A DNA stretch of 64,000 bases from Ancylobacter koreensis. GTDB lineage: Bacteria > Pseudomonadota > Alphaproteobacteria > Rhizobiales > Xanthobacteraceae. The DNA is taken from NCBI RefSeq assembly GCF_023016525.1, contig NZ_JALKCG010000002.1, forward strand, positions 438,001 through 502,000, written 5' to 3'. Within the stretch, counting starts at the first letter, position 1; each line of letters opens with the position of its first letter. Below are positions 45,722-54,700 of this stretch, one piece after another. Both the position numbers and the translations under genes were made by a program. Below the pieces are notes generated by a model. The model did not search any database and was not told where the DNA came from. It was given only the letters and a program-made list of their open reading frames with translations.

Positions 45722-47071
45722 ATGAACGATGCACCCGACGCCTCCCGCCGCCCGTCCCGCGCCCCTCGTCCCAGCGCCGAGGCGCCCGGCCTCGCCGTCC
45801 GCCGTGCCGCCGCCGATGCGGTGGACGCGGTGCTGGAGAAGGGCCAGCCGCTGGAGGAAAGCCTCGACCGGCTGACGCGCGATTTGGAGGATCGCGACCG
45901 GGCGCTGGCGCGGATGATCGCGGCGACCACGCTGCGGAAATTCGGAAGCCTGAAGGCGCTGCTGCGCACGCTGCTGGAGCGCGGGGTGCCGGCCAAGGCG
46001 AGCCGGGTCGAGACGCTGCTCGCCATCGGCGCCGCGCAGATCCTGTTCATGGACGTGCCCGACCATGCGGCGGTGGGCACCAGCGTGGCGCTGGCCGGCG
46101 AGAGCCCGGCGACTGCGGGCTTCAAGGGCCTCGTCAACGCCGTGCTGCGCCGCATCGCCCGCGAGGGAAGAGCGATCCTGCCGGACGCGGCGGACCAGCC
46201 GAACTGGATGGTCGAGGGCTGGGCGGGCGCCTATGGCGGGGAGGCGGCGCAGGCGATTTCAAAGGCGCTGGCCGCCGAAGCGCCGCTCGACCTGACGGTG
46301 AAGTCCGAACCGGAGAATTGGGCGGAGCGGCTTGGCGGAAGGCTGCTGCCGACCGGCTCGATCCGCGTGCTGGACGCCGGCAATGTCACCGCACTGGCCG
46401 GCTTCCCGGAGGGCGCCTGGTGGGTGCAGGACGCGGCGGCCGCGCTGCCGGCGCGGCTTCTGCACCCGGCTCCGGGAATGCACATCGCCGATCTGTGCGC
46501 CGCTCCCGGCGGCAAGACCGCCCAGCTCGCGGCGGCCGGCGCGCAGGTGACGGCGCTCGACCGCTCCGCCCCGCGCCTCAAGCGGCTGCGGCAGAATCTC
46601 GAACGGCTCGGCCTCACGGCGGAGATCGTCGAGGCGGACGCGGCGCGCTGGAAGGGCGGGCCGTTCGACGGCGTGCTGATCGACGCGCCCTGCTCGGCCA
46701 CCGGCACCATACGCCGCCACCCCGACGTCGCCTGGACCAAGGGGCCGGCCGACATAGCGAGCCTCGCCGGTCTCCAATCCCGCATCCTCGACAACGCCGC
46801 CTCGCTGGTGAAGCCGGGCGGCGTGCTGGTCTATTCCACCTGCTCGCTGGAGCCGGAGGAGGGCGAGCGGCAGATCGCCGAACTGTTGGCGCGCCGTTCC
46901 GACCTCGTGCGCGATCCCGTCGTGCCGGGCGAGGCGGGCATCGCGGCGGAATGGATCAACGCGGCCGGCGAGGTGCGCACGCTGCCGACCCACATGCCGG
47001 TCGGTGAGGGCGAGGACCCGCGCCTCGGCGGGCTCGACGGCTTCTTCGCCGCCCGCCTGCGCCGTCGCTGA
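45722..47071 (+). CDS. rsmB: 16S rRNA m5C967-type methyltransferase RsmB
   Basis: Methylates a cytosine in 16S rRNA using SAM. The 449-residue protein has an N-terminal NusB-like RNA-binding domain (about 25-155) and a C-terminal methyltransferase domain with the SAM loop ADLCAAPGGKTAQLA and the two catalytic cysteines C324 (DAPCSATG) and C374 (YSTCSLEPEE). The start at 45722 is the first ATG with homology. It diverges from glk. Confidence 0.94.
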   Translation: MNDAPDASRRPSRAPRPSAEAPGLAVRRAAADAVDAVLEKGQPLEESLDRLTRDLEDRDRALARMIAATTLRKFGSLKALLRTLLERGVPAKASRVETLLAIGAAQILFMDVPDHAAVGTSVALAGESPATAGFKGLVNAVLRRIAREGRAILPDAADQPNWMVEGWAGAYGGEAAQAISKALAAEAPLDLTVKSEPENWAERLGGRLLPTGSIRVLDAGNVTALAGFPEGAWWVQDAAAALPARLLHPAPGMHIADLCAAPGGKTAQLAAAGAQVTALDRSAPRLKRLRQNLERLGLTAEIVEADAARWKGGPFDGVLIDAPCSATGTIRRHPDVAWTKGPADIASLAGLQSRILDNAASLVKPGGVLVYSTCSLEPEEGERQIAELLARRSDLVRDPVVPGEAGIAAEWINAAGEVRTLPTHMPVGEGEDPRLGGLDGFFAARLRRR

Positions 47072-47221
47072 ACCCTTGCCGCGTATGGGTTTTCACGAGA
47101 CGAGCCGTGGGCGCTGCCGCACGGAATCCGGGGCGCGGGTGGACGTGCCGGCCCGCTCGGCTAAGATTCGCCGCCGGGGGATCGGGTGATTCCCGGCGGC
47201 TTCGGGAGCATTAAGGCGCTG

Positions 47222-48940
47222 ATGGCCCGCGACATCTTTGCGGACCGCGCCCGTCTGGCGCTGTTCGCAACCGAGTTCGGCTGGAGCAGCCTCGTGGCGC
47301 GCGCCATGGCGCACCCGTGGTTTCCCTGGCGCGCTGCCGCCGTGCCGGTCCCCTCGCGCCTGCTCTTCGCGCCGCACGACCTGCGCACCGGTGATCCCGC
47401 GCGGGCCGGCGAATTCTATGCCGGGCGCTATTCCTTCGCCGGCAAGCTGGTGCTCACCGACGGCGCCTCGCCCTTCGACATGGAGCCGCCCTCGCCGGAA
47501 TGGGCGCGCGAGCTGTTCGCCTTCGGGTGGCTGCGCCACCTGCAGGCCGCCGCCTCTCCCATCGCCCGTGCCCATGCCCGCGCGCTGGTGAGCGACTGGA
47601 TCGGCATGCGCGGCCACCGTCTGCCCTTCGCCTCGACGCCGGAGGTGGCGGCGCGGCGTGTGATGAGCTGGCTCACCCAGTCGCCGCTCATCCTGCAGGA
47701 CGCCGATCCCGGTTTCCACCGCCGCTTCATCCGCAGCCTCACCGCGCAGGTGCGCTACCTCAAGAGCGTGGGACCGAACGCGCCGGACGGCCGGCCGCGC
47801 CTCGCCTGCGCGCTGGCGCTCGGCTTCGCCGGCCTGTGCATGGCCGACCAGACCCGGCTGATGCGCTCGGCGCAGAAGCGGCTGATCGAGGAACTGGACC
47901 GGCAGGTGCTGGGCGATGGCGGCCATGCCGGGCGCAATCCGGGCACGCTGATCGAACTGCTGCTCGACCTGCTGCCGCTGCGCCAGTGCTACGAGGCGCG
48001 CCACGTGCCGCCGCCCCCGGCGCTGCTCAACGCGCTGGACCGGATGATGCCCATGCTGCGCTTCTTCCGGCACGCGGACGGCGCCTTCGCCCTTTTCAAC
48101 GGCATGGGGCCGACCCCGGCCGACGGGCTCGCCACCGTGCTCGCCTATGATGACGCGCGCGGGCGTCCGGTCTCCAACGCCCCCTATTCGGGCTACCAGC
48201 GTCTGGAGGCTGGCGGCACGGTGGTGATCGCCGATACCGGCCGCCCGCCGCCGATCTCGCTGAGCCTCGACGCGCATGCCGGCTGCCTGTCCTTCGAGCT
48301 TTCCGCCGGCCGGCACCGGCTGGTGGTGAATTGCGGCCTGCCCGCCACCGGCCGCGAGGAATGGCGCCCGGCGGCGCGGCAGACGGCGGCGCATTCGACC
48401 GCCGTGGTGGAGGACACCTCGTCCTGCCGCTTCGTCACCATCGGCGCGCTGACGCGACTGTGCGGTACGCCGGTGCTCGGCGGGCCGAGCGAACTGCATG
48501 TGGACCGCGGCCCGCATGGCGGCTCCGACGTGCTGCGCGCCAGCCATGACGGCTATGCCGGCCGCTTCGGCGTCGTCCACCAGCGCTCCTGGCGGCTGTC
48601 GCCGGACGGCATGCGGCTCGATGGCGAGGACCTGTTCCGCGTCGCGCAGGGCGAGGAATTCCCCACCGACCAGCCGGGTCGCTACGCCATCCGCTTCCAC
48701 CTGCACCCTGCCGTCGAGCCCTCGCGCGCCTCCGACGGGCAGACGGTGATCCTCAAGCTTCCCGACGGCGACGACTGGGCCTTTACCGCGCCGGAGGCGA
48801 GCGTGACCATCGAGGAGAGCATCTTCCTCGCCGGCGGCGGCGGACCGCGCCGTACCGAACAGCTCGTCATCTCCGGCGTCGCCCGGCAGACACCGCGCGT
48901 GGAATGGACCTTCGTTCGGCTGGCGGCACTGCGCGCCTGA
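47222..48940 (+). CDS. Heparinase II/III-family protein
   Basis: A 572-residue protein with an alpha-helical toroid N-terminal half (about 60-300, including LRHLQAAASPIARAHARALVSDW) and a beta-sandwich Heparinase_II_III domain (about 300-560, LDAHAGCLSFELSAGRHRLVVNCG). The family cleaves uronic-acid polysaccharides such as heparin or alginate-like chains, but in Rhizobiales this gene is conserved without a known substrate. It lies between rsmB and purH. A GTG at 47186 is an alternative start. Confidence 0.88.
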   Translation: MARDIFADRARLALFATEFGWSSLVARAMAHPWFPWRAAAVPVPSRLLFAPHDLRTGDPARAGEFYAGRYSFAGKLVLTDGASPFDMEPPSPEWARELFAFGWLRHLQAAASPIARAHARALVSDWIGMRGHRLPFASTPEVAARRVMSWLTQSPLILQDADPGFHRRFIRSLTAQVRYLKSVGPNAPDGRPRLACALALGFAGLCMADQTRLMRSAQKRLIEELDRQVLGDGGHAGRNPGTLIELLLDLLPLRQCYEARHVPPPPALLNALDRMMPMLRFFRHADGAFALFNGMGPTPADGLATVLAYDDARGRPVSNAPYSGYQRLEAGGTVVIADTGRPPPISLSLDAHAGCLSFELSAGRHRLVVNCGLPATGREEWRPAARQTAAHSTAVVEDTSSCRFVTIGALTRLCGTPVLGGPSELHVDRGPHGGSDVLRASHDGYAGRFGVVHQRSWRLSPDGMRLDGEDLFRVAQGEEFPTDQPGRYAIRFHLHPAVEPSRASDGQTVILKLPDGDDWAFTAPEASVTIEESIFLAGGGGPRRTEQLVISGVARQTPRVEWTFVRLAALRA

Positions 48941-49036
48941 GGCGGCGCAGCCCTGCCGTGCCCGCGCACCGGTTCACGCCGGGGCCGGATCGTGATAGGG
49001 CGGCGCGCATTCCCCGCCGCAACCATTGGTCCCGCC

Positions 49037-50647
49037 ATGCCCGCCGATATCCGCCCCATTGCCCGTGCCCTGCTTTCGGTCTCCGACAAGACCGGCCTCG
49101 TGGCGTTCGCCGAGCGGCTCGCCGCGAAGGGCGTCGAGCTGGTCTCCACCGGCGGCACCCGCAAGGCGCTCGCCGAGGCCGGGCTGAAGGTGCTGGACGT
49201 CTCCGACCTCACCGGCTTTCCCGAGATGATGGACGGCCGGGTGAAGACGCTGCACCCCTCGGTGCATGGCGGCATCCTCGCCATTCGCGACGACGCCGGC
49301 CACCGCGCCTCGATGGAGGCGCATTCCATCGTGCCGATCGATCTCGTGGTGGTGAATCTCTATCCCTTCGAGGCGACGGTGGCGCGCGGCGCCGGCTATG
49401 ACGACTGCGTGGAGAACATCGACATCGGCGGCCCGGCGATGATCCGCGCGGCGGCCAAGAACCACGCCGACGTCGCCGTGGTGGTCGATCCCTCGGGCTA
49501 CGAGACGGTGCTGGCCGAGCTGGAAGCGAAGGGCGGCACGAGCTTCGCCACCCGCCGCAAGCTGGCCCAGCTCGCCTATGCCCGCACCGCCACCTATGAC
49601 GGCGCCATTGCGAGCTGGTTCGCCGAAGTCGAGGCGCGCGAGGCTGAGTCTGCGGCGGACGCCGCCCCCGCCAGCCGGGTGTTCGGCGGGAAGCTCGCCG
49701 AGGCGCTGCGCTATGGCGAGAACCCGCACCAGGGCGCGGCCTTCTATGTCGGCGGCGCGGCGCGGCCGGGCGTCGCCACGGCCCGCCAGCTTCAGGGCAA
49801 GGCGCTTTCCTACAACAACCTCAACGACACCGACGCCGCCTTCGAAGCGGTGGCCGAGTTCGACCCCGCCCGTGCGCCGGCGGTGGTCATCGTCAAGCAC
49901 GCCAATCCCTGCGGCGTGGCCGAGGGCGCGACCCTCGTCGAGGCCTACCGCAAGGCGCTGGCCTGCGACCCGACCTCCGCCTTCGGCGGCATCGTGGCGC
50001 TCAACCGCACGCTGGACGCGGAGGCGGCGCGCGCCATCGTCGATATCTTCACCGAGGTGATCGTGGCGCCGGACGCCACGCCCGAGGCCGCCGCCATCGT
50101 CGGCGCCAAGAAGAACCTGCGCCTGCTCGTCACCGGCGCGCTGCCCGACCCGAAGGGCGCCGGTCTGGCGGTGAAGTCGCTGGCCGGGGGCTATCTCGTG
50201 CAGTCGCGCGACAATGCCGTGGTCGACGACATGGAGCTGAAGGTGGTGACGAAGCGCGCGCCGACCAATGCCGAGCTCGCCGACCTCGCCTTCGCCTTCC
50301 GGGTCGTGAAGCATGTGAAGTCGAACGCCATCGTCTATGCGAAGGACCTTGCGACGGTGGGCATCGGCGCCGGCCAGATGAGCCGGGTGGATTCGGCGCG
50401 CATCGCCGCCCACAAGGCGCGCGACGCGGCCGAGGCGGCCGGGCTGGCCGAGCCGCTGACGCGCGGCAGTGTGGTGGCGTCCGACGCCTTCTTCCCCTTC
50501 GCGGACGGGCTCGTCACCGCCATCGAGGCGGGCGCGACGGCGGTGATCCAGCCGGGCGGCTCGATCCGCGACAATGAGGTTATCGCGGCGGCGGATGCGG
50601 CGGGCATCGCCATGGTGTTCACCGGCGTGCGCCATTTCCGCCACTGA
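49037..50647 (+). CDS. purH: Bifunctional AICAR formyltransferase/IMP cyclohydrolase PurH
   Basis: Last two steps of purine synthesis: formylates AICAR and closes the ring to IMP. The 536-residue protein has the cyclohydrolase domain (about 8-200, [10 protein letters not shown]) and the formyltransferase domain with [16 protein letters not shown] and the ending HFRH. The upstream GTG opening at 48992 is not needed. A shared terminator separates it from the converging ompW-like gene. Confidence 0.97.
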   Translation: MPADIRPIARALLSVSDKTGLVAFAERLAAKGVELVSTGGTRKALAEAGLKVLDVSDLTGFPEMMDGRVKTLHPSVHGGILAIRDDAGHRASMEAHSIVPIDLVVVNLYPFEATVARGAGYDDCVENIDIGGPAMIRAAAKNHADVAVVVDPSGYETVLAELEAKGGTSFATRRKLAQLAYARTATYDGAIASWFAEVEAREAESAADAAPASRVFGGKLAEALRYGENPHQGAAFYVGGAARPGVATARQLQGKALSYNNLNDTDAAFEAVAEFDPARAPAVVIVKHANPCGVAEGATLVEAYRKALACDPTSAFGGIVALNRTLDAEAARAIVDIFTEVIVAPDATPEAAAIVGAKKNLRLLVTGALPDPKGAGLAVKSLAGGYLVQSRDNAVVDDMELKVVTKRAPTNAELADLAFAFRVVKHVKSNAIVYAKDLATVGIGAGQMSRVDSARIAAHKARDAAEAAGLAEPLTRGSVVASDAFFPFADGLVTAIEAGATAVIQPGGSIRDNEVIAAADAAGIAMVFTGVRHFRH

Positions 50648-50681
50648 GCGGGGTGCGCGAAGGCACTGAAGGGCGGACATG

Positions 50682-50709
50682 AAAAAGGGCCGGCTCGCGC
50701 CGACCCTTC
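50682..50709. terminator. Terminator between purH and the ompW-like gene
   Basis: Stem aagggccggc/gccgaccctt with a short loop; on the minus strand it is followed by TTTTTC, a good intrinsic terminator for the ompW-like gene, and it may also stop purH transcripts. Confidence 0.75.
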
Positions 50710-50762
50710 GCCTGCGCTCTCCGGCTCCCCCCAGAGCCGTCGGGCGCATTGCCGCTGCCGTC

Positions 50763-51461
50763 TCAGAAGCGGTAGGTGACGCCGACGCCGACCAGCCACG
50801 GGTTGAGATTGGCCTTGCCCGAGAGCGTGTCGCCGTCCACCGTGACGTTGAAATCCGGCTCCAGGAAGAGCTTCTTCACGTCGACGTTGAAGCCCCAGTG
50901 CTCGTCGAACATGTAGTCGAAGCCGGCCTGCAGCGCCCAGCCGAACGTGTCCTTCACGTCGATCGAGTCGGCCGAATAGGCCTTCTGGTCGTAGAAGAAG
51001 GTGTAATTGATGCCCGCGCCGACATAGGGCTTGAACGCGCCGAAATCGGTGAAGTGGTATTGCAGGGTCAGGGTCGGGGGCAGCGCCCACACCTCGGCGA
51101 TCTTGTTGAGGCTGCCGATGGTGCCCTTGCCGTTGATGTCGTGCGGGGTCACGCCGAGGATGAGTTCGGCCGCCCAGTTCTTCGTGAAATAATAGGTGAT
51201 GTCGAGCTCGGGCACGATCGAGGTCGAGTATTCCAGCCCTGAGCCGGGGATGGCGTAAACCGAGCCGCTGTCCTCCGGAATGACCGCAAGCGCGCGCAGG
51301 CGGATCTGCCACGGGCTCTGCTCGACCACCGGCGCCGGCGCCTTGAAGACCGGCGACGAAACGTCGGCCGCCAGGGCGGGCGCCGCGAAAAGGCCCGCCG
51401 CGGCGGCGAGGAGGGTGCCCAGCACCGAAAGTTTATTTAAGGTTAATGCGTATCCAGGCAT
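50763..51461 (-). CDS. OmpW-family outer membrane protein
   Basis: A 232-residue eight-strand beta-barrel of the OmpW type. A signal peptide (about 1-31, after ALA-AD) precedes the barrel. Family stretches include [45 protein letters not shown], and the end VGVGVTYRF with the C-terminal Phe of barrel proteins. OmpW proteins pass small hydrophobic molecules. A FixK/FNR box lies 77 bases upstream, so it may be induced at low oxygen. Confidence 0.9.
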   Translation of the reverse strand: MPGYALTLNKLSVLGTLLAAAAGLFAAPALAADVSSPVFKAPAPVVEQSPWQIRLRALAVIPEDSGSVYAIPGSGLEYSTSIVPELDITYYFTKNWAAELILGVTPHDINGKGTIGSLNKIAEVWALPPTLTLQYHFTDFGAFKPYVGAGINYTFFYDQKAYSADSIDVKDTFGWALQAGFDYMFDEHWGFNVDVKKLFLEPDFNVTVDGDTLSGKANLNPWLVGVGVTYRF

Positions 51462-51537
51462 CCCCGAACCCCTTGAATTCCCGGCCCCGGGAAGCGGGGC
51501 GCGGCGCCATTGGTGCGCTGCGGGAGAGAGGCCGAGG

Positions 51538-51551
51538 TTGATCGAGATCAA
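51538..51551 (-). promoter_or_regulatory. FixK/FNR box upstream of the ompW-like gene
   Basis: TTGATCGAGATCAA matches the consensus TTGAT-N4-ATCAA at every fixed base. It lies 77 bases before the ompW-like start, a normal place for an activator at about -41.5 with a leader of roughly 40 bases. ompW of Escherichia coli is oxygen-regulated through FNR, which fits. The divergent gdh gene starts 150 bases away and might also respond. Confidence 0.75.
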
Positions 51552-51700
51552 GAGACGGATAGTCTCCGGCCTCTGTGACCGCTAAGCAACAGAGGGGGAT
51601 ACCGGAGGATTAGCGGTTCCAGCACGTACGGTTTGGTGGTGAGATAAACACGGACGTTACCGGCTGAAGCAGTGCCGCAGACGCCCATCAGGGGGACGAC

Positions 51701-54700
51701 ATGGGGGTCGAAGGGTTCTTTGCCAGCGAGGATGAGCGCATCGCGCGCCAGCTCGTTGAGCAGGCGGACCTTATCTTGCAGGCAACCGACGGCGATGCGC
51801 CGGCGCGGTTCGCCAGCCGTTTGTTCGGGCGTGCGGTTGCCGAGGATGTGCGCGTCTACACGCCGCACGAACTCGCCAGCCTCGCGCGGCTTGCCTATGC
51901 GCATCTGAAATTCCGCCGGCGCGACAATTTCGACATCCGTATCGAGCAGCCGCAGACCCAGGAGGGCGGGGAGCGCCTCGGGCGCGTCTCGATCATCCAG
52001 ATCGTCAACGACGACATGCCGTTCCTGCTCGATTCCGTCATGGCGGCGCTCAACGCGCAGGGCGTGACGGCGAGCTTCGTGGTGCACCCCATCCTCGCCG
52101 TCGACCGTGACAATAACGGGCAGGTGACGTCGATTGCGGTCAGCGAGGCGCCCTCGGGCGGCCGGCTGCGGCGCGAGAGCCTGATCCACATCCACATCCC
52201 GCGCATCGAGGACGAGGCCCGCCGCAACGCGCTCGTCGACGACCTGACGGCGGTGCTGAACCAGGTACGCCTCGCGGTGAACGCCTGGCAGCCCATGATG
52301 GCGCAGGTGCGCGCGGCGGTGACCAACCTGACGCTGGCCCCCTCCATGGTGCCGCGCGAGGAGCGCGAGGAGGCGGTTGCCTTCCTCGAATGGCTGCTCG
52401 CCGGCCGCTTTACCTTCCTCGGCTGCCGGCAATATCAGGCGACCGGGGCGTCGTCCGGCGGCGCCCGCCCGGTGCAGTTCGAACGGCGGATGGAGGACGC
52501 GCTCGGCCTGCTCGCCGACGAGGATTTCCGGCTGTTCCGCCGCAACGGCGATTCCCGCAGCGTGAGCGCGGATCTGGGCGAGGCGCTGGCCGAGCCGAGC
52601 CCGCTCATCGTCACCAAGTCGCGCACCGTCTCCACCGTGCACCGGCGCGCCTGGATCGATGTGGTGCTGGTGAAGCGCTACGATTCGCAGGGCCGGGTGG
52701 TCGGCGGCCTGTGCATCGCCGGCCTGTTCACCGCGACTGCCTATACGAGCTCGGTGCGTACCATTCCGCTGCTGCGCCGCAAGGCGTCGAGCGTGCTCTC
52801 GCGCGCCGGCTTCGCGCCGGAAAGCCATTCCGGCCGCGCGCTGGTGAAGGTGCTGGAGACCTATCCGCGCGACGACCTGTTCCAGATCGACGCCAACTCG
52901 CTGTTCCAGTTCGCGCTCGCCATCCTCCAGCTCGACGAGCACCCGCGCGTGCGCCTGCTGGCGCTGAACGAGCGCTTCGACCGCTTCGTCTCCGTGCTCG
53001 TCTTCGTGCCGCGCGACCGTTACGGCTCCGAGGTGCGCGAGAAGATCGGCAACCTGCTGGCGGCGAGCTTCGGCGGCCAGATCGCCGCCTTCCGCCCGCT
53101 CTTCATGGATGGGCCGCTCACCCGCGTGCACTTCATCATCGAGCGCGGGCCGGGCGAGGTGCCGACGGTGAGCCGCGCCAGCCTCGAAGGCGCCATCACC
53201 GACATCATCCGCACCTGGGGTGACGGCGTCTCGGAGGCGCTGGCCGCTTCCTTCCCCGCCGCGCGCATCGGCGAGCTGACCGGGCGCTACGCCAACGCCT
53301 TTCCGGCCGGCTACCAGTCGAGCTACCCGCCCGAGGAGACGATCGAGGACATCAAGCTGATCGAGGGGCTCGGCGATTCCGCCCCGGTCGCCGCCGCCTT
53401 CCGGCCCTCGCCGCTGCGCGAGCGCGACCGCGTGTCGCTCAAGGTGCTGAGCCTCAAGGTGCCGCGCCTGCTCTCCGAGCGCGTGCCGATGCTGGAGGCG
53501 ATGGGCTTCGTCGTCATCGACGAGCGCACCTTCACGGTGAAGCCGGCCGGGAGCCCGCCGGTCTATGCGCACGACATGCTGCTCTCGCGCCGGGGCGGCG
53601 GGGCGATCCCGGTCGACAAGCTGCAGGGCTGGCTGCACGGCACGCTGATGGCGGTGCTGCGCGGGGGCGAGAGCGACGGCTTCAACGGGCTGGCGCTCAC
53701 CGCCCAGCTCGGCTGGCGCGACATCGCGCTGCTGCGCACGCTCGGCCGCTATCTCCGGCAGGCGGGCATTCCCTTCAGCCAGGACTACCTCTGGCAGACG
53801 CTGAACGCGCATCCCGCCATCGTGCAGAAGCTGGTGGCGCTGTTCCACGCCCGCTTCGATCCCGACCAGCCGGACCGCCGGGCCGAGCGGCAGGCGGCGA
53901 TCCGCAGCGAGATCGAGACCGCGCTGATCGAGGTCGCCAGCCTCGACGAGGACCGCATCCTGCGCCGCTTCGCCAATCTGATCGAGGCGGCGGTGCGCAC
54001 CAATTTCTACCAGCGCTCGGCCGACGGTACGCCGCGTCCCGCCATCGCCATCAAGTTCCTCAGCCGCGAGGTGGAGGGGCTGCCGCTGCCGCGCCCCCAC
54101 TTCGAGATCTTCGTCCATTCGCCGCGCGTCGAGGGCGTGCATCTGCGCTTCGGCCGTGTGGCGCGTGGCGGTTTGCGCTGGTCGGACCGGCCGCAGGACT
54201 TCCGCACCGAGGTGCTGGGGCTGGTGAAGGCCCAGCAGGTGAAGAACGCGGTGATCGTGCCGGTGGGCGCCAAGGGCGGATTCGTGCCGAGCCAGCTGCC
54301 CTCCGGGCCGCGCGAGGCGATCCAGGCCGAGGGGGTGGACGCCTACAAGCTGTTCATCGGCAGCCTGCTCGACGTCACCGACGACATCGAGAACGGCGAG
54401 ACGGTGCATCCGCCGCGCACCGTGCGCCACGACGAGGACGACCCCTATCTCGTCGTTGCCGCCGACAAGGGCACGGCGACCTTCTCCGACATCGCCAATA
54501 CGCTCTCCCAGCTGCGCGGCTACTGGCTGGGTGATGCCTTCGCCTCCGGCGGCTCGGTCGGCTATGACCACAAGGCGATGGGCATCACCGCGCGCGGCGC
54601 CTGGGAGGCGGTGCGCCGGCATTTTCGCGAGCTGGACACCGACATCCGCGCCACGCCTTTCACCGTGGTGGGCGTGGGCGACATGTCGGGCGACGTGTTC

